NCBI GenBank assembly: GCA_964430565.1 | Contig: CAYSFD010000052.1 | Span: 62,001-126,000, forward strand | From: VBDM01 sp964430565 | GTDB lineage: Bacteria > Pseudomonadota > Gammaproteobacteria > Burkholderiales > SG8-39 | DNA: 64,000 nt | Direction: 5' to 3' | Shown here: positions 58,836 to 64,000 of the stretch, in pieces | How the letters are laid out: each line of letters starts with the position of its first letter | Position numbering within the stretch: position 1 is the stretch's first letter | Notes under the pieces: model-generated | What the model was told of the DNA's origin: nothing | The model's input: the letters and a program-made list of their open reading frames with translations, nothing else | Database searches by the model: none | Translations under genes and position numbers: made by a program

Positions 58836-58942
58836 ATGTCATCCCCGCGAAAACGAGCGAAAGCGAGTTTCGAGGAACGGCCAAGCGGGGATCCAGCGGC
58901 TGTCTGAACTTCCTGGATTCCCGCTTGCGCGGGAATGACGAC
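58836..58942. repeat. Dispersed palindromic repeat, copy 5 (LON gene/mutY convergent gap)
   Basis: Right core GATTCCCGCTTGCGCGGGAA; the left arm shares a run of about 50 bases with copy 3. It sits between two convergent genes and could serve as a bidirectional terminator. Confidence 0.85.
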
Positions 58943-58962
58943 ATCGCCTGCAAAGCTTCCCC

Positions 58963-60003
58963 CTAACGACGCTGCAGCGCGAGGAGCAGTTTCCGAACCG
59001 GTGCGGGTATTGCGGCCTGCGCTGCCTCTTCAAGAACCAGCCAGACTTTTCCCGGCTCGGCCAAAATGGACGCAGCAACCTCGAGCCGGCAAACCACGGG
59101 GGTAACATCCAAAGTGAAGTGAGTGAAACCGTGCCGAAGGAGCGGCAGGTGGGTGGCATGAATGCGTTTCGCACCGAATCGGCGCTCGCAATATTCGCGC
59201 GGATCGGCGCCCACGGGCATCTCCGGCAGACACCACAGCCCGCCCCATACCCCTGTCGGCGGGCGTTTTTCCAGGAGCACTTCACCTTTGCGCAGAAGCA
59301 GCAGCATCGAAATTTCCCTGCGGGGCAGCACCCTGCGCGGCCGAGGCGCGGGGTAGGCCTCTTCCTTGCCGCGAGCATGGGCCTCGCAACTCATTCTCAG
59401 AGGGCAACTCGCGCAGGCGGGACGCTTGCGCGCGCACACGCCCGCGCCCAGGTCCATCAGCGCCTGCGTGTAACGTTCAATGTTCTTTGCCGGAAGCTGC
59501 GCCTCTGCGATCTTCCACAAACGATTCTCGATCCGCTTCTCGCCCGGATACCCGCGCACCGCGAAATGGCGCGCGAGCACCCGCTTGACGTTGCCGTCGA
59601 GGATGGCTTCGCGCCCGCCGAACGCGAACACCGCGATCGCCGCCGCCGTGGAGCGGCCCACTCCGGGCAGCGCAGCAAGCGCCTCGCGAGTCCGCGGGAA
59701 ACCGCCGCCGTACGATTCGACCGCCACCTGGGCTGCGGCGTGCAGGTTGCGGGCCCGCGAGTAATAGCCCAGTCCGCTCCACAGCGCGAGTACATCGTCG
59801 AGCGGCGCGCCGGCGAGCGATTTCACGTCCGGAAAACGCGCGAGGAAGCGCTCGTAATAAGGGATGACCGTTGCAACCTGGGTCTGCTGCAGCATGACCT
59901 CGGAGAGCCAGATGCGATACGCATCGCGCGTGCGCTGCCACGGCAGGTCGTGGCGCCCGTGGCGGGCCTGCCAGCGGACGAGCGCCCTTGCAAAGGCGCT
60001 CAC
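58963..60003 (-). CDS. mutY: A/G-specific adenine glycosylase MutY
   Basis: 346-aa base excision enzyme removing A opposite 8-oxoG. Catalytic Glu in WLSEVMLQQTQVATVIPYY, helix-hairpin-helix LPGVGRSTAAAI followed by catalytic Asp in ILDGNVKRVLAR, and a [4Fe-4S] loop with cysteines spaced 6-2-5 (CARKRPACASCPLRMSC). A C-terminal MutT-like 8-oxoG recognition domain (about 225-346) is present. Overlaps the AsmA gene by 4 bases. Confidence 0.97.
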   Translation of the reverse strand: MSAFARALVRWQARHGRHDLPWQRTRDAYRIWLSEVMLQQTQVATVIPYYERFLARFPDVKSLAGAPLDDVLALWSGLGYYSRARNLHAAAQVAVESYGGGFPRTREALAALPGVGRSTAAAIAVFAFGGREAILDGNVKRVLARHFAVRGYPGEKRIENRLWKIAEAQLPAKNIERYTQALMDLGAGVCARKRPACASCPLRMSCEAHARGKEEAYPAPRPRRVLPRREISMLLLLRKGEVLLEKRPPTGVWGGLWCLPEMPVGADPREYCERRFGAKRIHATHLPLLRHGFTHFTLDVTPVVCRLEVAASILAEPGKVWLVLEEAAQAAIPAPVRKLLLALQRR

Positions 60004-61793
60004 CGCTTGAAAAGACCCTTGAGCCTGTCCCGCGCCCGTTCCCTCAGCTGATCCTTCTCTTCCTTGACCTTCTCCTCGGCCCTTTCCCTCGCCACATCCC
60101 GGGCCGCAGCGCCCAGATCGGCGCGAAACCGCGGCGCGTCGAGCGTGCCGGTGATCTTCACCGGCACGGTGACCCCGCGCAGATCTCCAGCTTCCTTGCC
60201 GCCCTGCCCGCCCGAGGAGCCGACGATTGATACTTTGGCGAGGTAGTCGATCGTGCCGGCTCCAATGTCCACATCGCCCGAACCGGCAAGCCGTAGCAGC
60301 GGCGACTTCGCGGAAAGGTCATCGTTGTGCGCCACACCGTTTTTGATGAGGAAGCTCGCGCGCAACTCTGTGAGATCGGTCCTTTCTGACCGCTCGGCCT
60401 TTTGCTCGGCCTTGTGCTCGTCCGTGGGCTTCGATCGCGCAAGCGCTCTTGCCTTGCGGATTGTCTCCTCGAGGTTGATGCCCTTCAGCGCGCCATCCCG
60501 CAAGGTCAGCTCGGCGCTCCCCGCGAGCGCCTTTTTCATTGCGCTCACGGTGTTGCCGCCGGTCTGCACATCGAGCGCGAGGTTGCCGCGGCCTTCCAGA
60601 AGATCGTTGTTCAGCGCATCGCGCAGCAGCGGGCCGATGGCGACCCCGTCAAGCTGGCCTTTCAGGGAGAAACGCTGGGTGTTGGCGTTGACGCTCGCGC
60701 TGCCGGCAAGGTTTCCCTGATAGAGGCTCGCTGCGAGGGGATTGACCTCGACCCTGCCGAGCGCAGCCTGCACACCGACGTTGAGCTTCTCCAGCTTCAC
60801 ATTCGATGCAACGAACTCGCCGATTTTCAGGCTTCCCTTCAGAGTGAGCCCTTTCAACGCCGAGAGGTCGATCGGCTCTTCCGTTCCGCCCGCGGGCGCG
60901 CCGGCGCCTGCCTTGCTGCCGGCGGGCGCCTTGCCCTTTTCCGTCCCCAGGACCTGATCCACATTGAGGCGGTCAAGGGCGAGATCGAACTGGATCGACT
61001 GGGGCGCGAGATCGATCTCGATCCCGCCTTTGAGCGACGTTCCGACAACGTTCGCCCCCGCGCTCTCGTCCGAGAGCTTCAGATCGATTCCCGACAAGGC
61101 GAATTTCTGCTTTTCGAAATCCAGGCGGTAGCCGCTCGAGAGATTGATGGCAAGCTTGATGCGCGGTTGGGTTCCCTCGATCTTCGCCGCAAGCGAAAGC
61201 TTCCCCGGCTCCCCGCTCGCGATGCGTCCTGTACTGAACTCGGCGATCGTCGCTTTCAGCCGGCCACCGCTCGAATCGTCGCGCCAGGAAACAGCGCTCG
61301 AACGGATGTCGATCCCGGCGACGTCCAGATGCACGGCTTCCCGCTGGGGACCCGGCTTGGGCTTGGACTGAGGCCGGGCTGCCCCGCCCCTTCCGGGAGC
61401 ACCCATCAGATCATCGAAATTGGTCGTTCCGTCCTTGTGCTTGATCAGATCCGCATTGAGTCCGGACAGCCTCACGCGGTCGACCACCACCTGCCTGGAA
61501 AAGAGGGGAATGAGCGCGAGCGACACTCTGGCTTCTTCGAGGCGGGCGAAAATCCGGCTGCTGTTGCGCTCGGACAGGGACGTTTTTCCGACCGCAACGC
61601 CGATGCTCGGAAAGATCGTTAAGCCGATGTTGCCTTCGATCGCGAGCGTGCGGCCGGTCTTGTCCTTCACCACTGCGGCAAGTTCGGGTTTGTATTTGTT
61701 GGGATCAAAAGTCGCGATGAATATGACGACGGCGAGCACGAGGAGCACCACGATACCGGCGATGGTGAGTAGGGCGTATTTGAGAATCTTCAT
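60000..61793 (-). CDS. AsmA-family inner-membrane/periplasmic protein
   Basis: 597 aa: N-terminal membrane helix (ILKYALLTIAGIVVLLVLAVVIFIATF) and a large periplasmic AsmA body (DPNKYKPELAAVVKDKTGR, ARVSLALIPLFSRQVVVDRV) with a conserved C-terminal part. The tail is charged (VKEEKDQLRERARDRLKGL). AsmA relatives are implicated in phospholipid movement to the outer membrane. A Lys/Pro/Gly-rich loop lies at 150-160. The start was set at MKILKYALL. Confidence 0.93.
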   Translation of the reverse strand: MKILKYALLTIAGIVVLLVLAVVIFIATFDPNKYKPELAAVVKDKTGRTLAIEGNIGLTIFPSIGVAVGKTSLSERNSSRIFARLEEARVSLALIPLFSRQVVVDRVRLSGLNADLIKHKDGTTNFDDLMGAPGRGGAARPQSKPKPGPQREAVHLDVAGIDIRSSAVSWRDDSSGGRLKATIAEFSTGRIASGEPGKLSLAAKIEGTQPRIKLAINLSSGYRLDFEKQKFALSGIDLKLSDESAGANVVGTSLKGGIEIDLAPQSIQFDLALDRLNVDQVLGTEKGKAPAGSKAGAGAPAGGTEEPIDLSALKGLTLKGSLKIGEFVASNVKLEKLNVGVQAALGRVEVNPLAASLYQGNLAGSASVNANTQRFSLKGQLDGVAIGPLLRDALNNDLLEGRGNLALDVQTGGNTVSAMKKALAGSAELTLRDGALKGINLEETIRKARALARSKPTDEHKAEQKAERSERTDLTELRASFLIKNGVAHNDDLSAKSPLLRLAGSGDVDIGAGTIDYLAKVSIVGSSGGQGGKEAGDLRGVTVPVKITGTLDAPRFRADLGAAARDVARERAEEKVKEEKDQLRERARDRLKGLFKR

Positions 61794-61803
61794 TTCCGGT
61801 TTC

Positions 61804-62709
61804 CTATTCGTTGGCGACGCCGAACGGCACGTGCCCGGTTGCGACATGCCGGCTCGCCAACTCGCAGTGCCCGCGCTGATCGTCGAAAAAAATGTCGGCG
61901 CCGAAAGCCTTCAAGAATGGACCTTTGTCCAGCCCGCCCAGAAACAGCGCTTCATCGATCCGGATGTTCCAGGCGCGAAGGGTGCGCACCACGCGCTCGT
62001 GCGCGGGCGCGCTGCGCGCGGTCACCAGCGCGGTCCGGATCGGCGCGCGGTCCGCCGGGTATTCGGACTGGATGCGGTGCAGCGCCGCAAGAAAGCTTTT
62101 AAAAGGCCCTCCCGACAAAGGTTCCCTGGCAGCGCTGACTTCGTTCGCGGTGAAAGCTTCGAGCCCGTCGCGCTTGTAGACGCGCTCCGCCTCGTCGGAG
62201 AACAGCACCGCGTCCCCGTCGAACGCGATCCGCAGCCCCTCGGTGACCTCGACGTTCTGCCCGACGTTGGAAGGCAGAATCGTCGCGGCGGCATGCCCCG
62301 CGTCGAGGGCCTTGCGCACGTCGACCGGATTTGCCGAAAGAAACAGGTGCGCGTCGAACGCCGGTACGTAAGGATAGGTATTCTCGCCTCCGGTAAAGGC
62401 CGCGCGCGCGATGTCGAGCTTATAGTGCTCAATCGAGTTCATGATCCGCATTCCGGTGTCGGCGGTGTTGCGTGATAGGAGGATCACTTCGACTCGGGCT
62501 CGCGCGGGCGCGAGCGTGTTGAGCCTGAGGAGCTTCCTCACCAGCTCAAACGCGATGCCCGGGGCAAGGACTTCTTCTTCATGATCGAGCTGATACCGGT
62601 GATAGGCGCCGACGCCTTGCTCTTCGAACACGCGGTTGGATTCCTCGAGGTCGAACAGGGCCCGCGAGGAGATTGCAACCACGAGCTTTCCGTCGAAGGA
62701 GGCGGGCAT
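61804..62709 (-). CDS. Cytosolic-type 5'-nucleotidase
   Basis: 301-aa protein of the NT5C1-like 5'-nucleotidase family (AMP to adenosine). It starts MPASFDGKLVVAISSRALFDLEE; other blocks are LSRNTADTGMRIMNSIEHY, AFDGDAVLFSDEAERVY, and the late IFFDDQRGHCELA acidic motif. The open frame upstream crosses tRNA-Gly and was rejected. It lies 27 bases downstream of the tRNA on the same strand and may be read from the tRNA promoter. Confidence 0.92.
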   Translation of the reverse strand: MPASFDGKLVVAISSRALFDLEESNRVFEEQGVGAYHRYQLDHEEEVLAPGIAFELVRKLLRLNTLAPARARVEVILLSRNTADTGMRIMNSIEHYKLDIARAAFTGGENTYPYVPAFDAHLFLSANPVDVRKALDAGHAAATILPSNVGQNVEVTEGLRIAFDGDAVLFSDEAERVYKRDGLEAFTANEVSAAREPLSGGPFKSFLAALHRIQSEYPADRAPIRTALVTARSAPAHERVVRTLRAWNIRIDEALFLGGLDKGPFLKAFGADIFFDDQRGHCELASRHVATGHVPFGVANE

Positions 62710-62736
62710 GAAGTTGGTGCGCGCGATGGTCTGTTT

Positions 62737-62810
62737 TGGAGCGGGCGAAGGGAATCGAACCCTCGTCTTAAGCTTGGGAAGCTTTCGTTCTACCATTGAA
62801 CTACGCCCGC
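62737..62810 (-). tRNA. tRNA-Gly (anticodon CCC)
   Basis: Complete cloverleaf with encoded CCA (62737-62739): acceptor GCGGGCG/CGCCCGC, D arm TAGTTCAATGGTAGAA, anticodon loop TTCCCAA (CCC), T arm GAGGGTTCGATTCCC. Nearly identical to E. coli glyU as I recall it. Confidence 0.95.
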
Positions 62811-62823
62811 ATGGTAAGATAAT
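62796..62823 (+). promoter_or_regulatory. Candidate thiS-thiG promoter overlapping tRNA-Gly
   Basis: -35 TTGAAC (62796-62801, inside the tRNA gene), 16-base spacer, -10 GATAAT (62818-62823). The opposite strand offers TAAAAT for the tRNA at 62822-62827, so the AT-rich 15 bases may serve both directions. Confidence 0.4.
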
Positions 62824-62851
62824 TTTACCCTCTCGTTCCCGGGGTTTCCAG

Positions 62852-63055
62852 GTGATCCAGCTCTCCGTCAACGGTCAAGCGCAGCGTCTTGAGCCCGGCG
62901 CAAGTGTCGTGCGACTTCTGGAAGCGCTCGAGCTTTCCGGAAAGCGCGTGGCCGTGGAAAAAAACGGCGAGATCGTGCCGCGCAGCCGCTACGCGGACAC
63001 GCGGCTCGCCGACGGCGACGCGCTCGAAATCGTCGTTGCCGTCGGAGGTGGGTAG
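62852..63055 (+). CDS. thiS: Sulfur carrier protein ThiS
   Basis: 67-aa ubiquitin-like protein whose C-terminal Gly-Gly (VVAVGGG end) is thiocarboxylated to donate sulfur for thiazole. Start GTG at 62852 (IQLSVNGQAQRLEPGASV). Body GKRVAVEKNGEIVPRSRYA is typical. No TPP riboswitch is visible in the short leader. 4 bases before thiG. Confidence 0.94.
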   Translation: MIQLSVNGQAQRLEPGASVVRLLEALELSGKRVAVEKNGEIVPRSRYADTRLADGDALEIVVAVGGG

Positions 63056-63059
63056 GACG

Positions 63060-63884
63060 ATGAACGCTCCGACGCGCCTTGCCGAACAGATCGCCGATCC
63101 GCTGCTCATCGCCGGCCGTGCTTATCGCTCACGGCTTCTGATCGGTACGGGAAAGTATCGGGATTTCGACGAGACCCGACGCGCCGTCGAAGCGAGCGGC
63201 GCCGAAATCGTTACCGTCGCCATCCGCCGCACCAACATCGGCCAGAACGCGAACGAGCCCTCGCTGCTCGAAGCGCTGCCGCCCAGCAAGTTCACCATTC
63301 TTCCCAACACCGCCGGCTGCTACAACGCCGAGGACGCGGTGCGCACGCTGCGCCTGGCTCGCGAGCTGCTCGACGGCCACGAATTGGTGAAACTCGAAGT
63401 GCTGGGCGATCCGAACACGCTCTATCCGAATATCGTCGAAACGCTCCAAGCCGCCGAAACGCTGGTCCGCGAGGGCTTCAAGGTGATGGTCTATACGAAT
63501 GATGACCCGATCGTCGCCAAGCGGCTCGAAGACATCGGCTGCGTCGCGATCATGCCGCTCGCCTCCCTCATCGGCTCGGGCATGGGGATTCTCAATCCCT
63601 GGAACCTGCAGCTCATCATCGAAAGTGCAAAGGTCCCGGTGGTGGTCGATGCCGGAGTCGGCACGGCCTCCGACGCCGCCATCGCCATGGAGCTCGGCTG
63701 CGACGCGGTGCTCATGAACACGGCGGTCGCCAAGGCGCAGAACCCGGTGTTGATGGCGCAGGCGATGAAAAAGGCCGTCGAAGCCGGCCGCGAGGCTTTC
63801 CTCGCCGGCCGCATGCCGAAGAAGCTCTACTCAGCCAGCCCCAGCTCGCCGGCCTCGGGTCTCATCTCACCGAAGGCCGCGTAA
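63060..63884 (+). CDS. thiG: Thiazole synthase
   Basis: 274-aa barrel enzyme forming the thiamine thiazole phosphate from DXP, dehydroglycine and ThiS-thiocarboxylate. The Schiff-base lysine is in LVKLEVLGDP; LIGTGKYRDFDETRRAVEASG and PVVVDAGVGTASDAAIAMELG are diagnostic. Start ATG at 63060. A short Ser/Pro tail extends past the usual KKLYSASPSSP end. Confidence 0.96.
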   Translation: MNAPTRLAEQIADPLLIAGRAYRSRLLIGTGKYRDFDETRRAVEASGAEIVTVAIRRTNIGQNANEPSLLEALPPSKFTILPNTAGCYNAEDAVRTLRLARELLDGHELVKLEVLGDPNTLYPNIVETLQAAETLVREGFKVMVYTNDDPIVAKRLEDIGCVAIMPLASLIGSGMGILNPWNLQLIIESAKVPVVVDAGVGTASDAAIAMELGCDAVLMNTAVAKAQNPVLMAQAMKKAVEAGREAFLAGRMPKKLYSASPSSPASGLISPKAA

Positions 63885-63894
63885 CCCCGCTTCC

Positions 63895-64000
63895 TTGCAG
63901 GAACGGCGCCCGATCCGCAGCTTCGTCTTGCGCCAGGGGCGCATGTCGAGCGCGCAGCGCCGCGCCCACGCTGATCTCCTTCCGGTATTCGGCGTCCCGT
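63895..64000 (+). CDS. trmB: tRNA (guanine-N7)-methyltransferase TrmB, N-terminal fragment
   Basis: Open frame running off the window and reading RPIRSFVLRQGRMSSAQRRA, the diagnostic TrmB N-terminus; the enzyme methylates G46 of tRNAs. The only conventional start in frame before this block is TTG at 63895, 11 bases after the thiG stop, so the true start is uncertain. Probably co-transcribed with thiSG. Confidence 0.78.
   Translation, partial: MQERRPIRSFVLRQGRMSSAQRRAHADLLPVFGVP

Noticed and set aside
1162..58942. CRISPR array from the recurring repeat cores
   Set aside because: Copies are kilobases apart, palindromic, and not separated by uniform spacers; no cas genes.
62811..62851. TPP riboswitch before thiS
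   Set aside because: Only about 40 bases between tRNA-Gly and thiS; no THI-box (CTGAGA/ACCTGA) pattern.

Overview
This window is a GC-rich (about two thirds GC by eye) chromosomal segment, almost certainly from a betaproteobacterium. Supporting signs are the Bug-type (tripartite tricarboxylate) periplasmic receptor, the sspB-sspA-petC-petB-petA block, a fused mla-murA-his-tat gene run, short-form HisG, and the order lptC-lptA-lptB-rpoN-hpf-ptsN-hprK-rapZ. I counted 65 supportable protein genes (two cut by the window edges), two intact tRNA genes, one tRNA remnant and two families of dispersed palindromic repeats.

Layout. 1-3.5 kb: end of a Bug receptor, then a two-subunit molybdenum hydroxylase (xanthine dehydrogenase/CO dehydrogenase family) with no FAD subunit beside it. 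3.5-8.6 kb: a small unknown gene, tRNA-Thr next to a tRNA-Glu fragment, sspB/sspA, and cytochrome bc1. 8.6-9.7 kb: a membrane-anchored DegS/AlgW-like protease. 9.7-25.5 kb: twenty-two genes on the minus strand covering Mla phospholipid transport, a YadG/YadH-like ABC exporter, a BolA protein, MurA, the complete local his set (hisG-D-C-B-H-A-F-I-E), a HIT protein and TatABC.

25.6-47.6 kb is the accessory part and the most interesting. It holds an MSHA-like type IV pilus/secretin locus (MshM-, MshL-, MshN-, MshE-, MshG-, MshI-, MshJ- and MshK-like genes, three prepilin-like genes and a PglL-like O-oligosaccharyltransferase). A two-component pair resembling PrsR/PrsK of the exosortase/PEP-CTERM world is split so that the sigma-54 activator sits at the front and the kinase behind. 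An ABC transporter is split the same way: the ATPase lies beside the regulator and the permease beside the kinase. A well-formed sigma-54 promoter (GG-N10-GC) lies directly before the last prepilin gene. The reading offered is a sigma-54-switched, probably glycosylated MSHA-like surface appendage controlled by a Prs-type sensor. No exosortase, PEP-CTERM substrate, prepilin peptidase or PilT is present in the window.

47.6-64 kb: a CPA2/Kef-type antiporter, then LPS precursor and export genes (kdsD, kdsC, lptC, lptA, lptB), rpoN, hpf, the nitrogen-PTS/HPr kinase group (ptsN, hprK, rapZ), ubiX, a LON-domain protein, mutY, an AsmA-family protein, a 5'-nucleotidase, tRNA-Gly(CCC), thiS, thiG and the start of trmB. 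Start codons were chosen by homology and ribosome binding sites; several are GTG or TTG, and one (mshG-like) is probably CTG.
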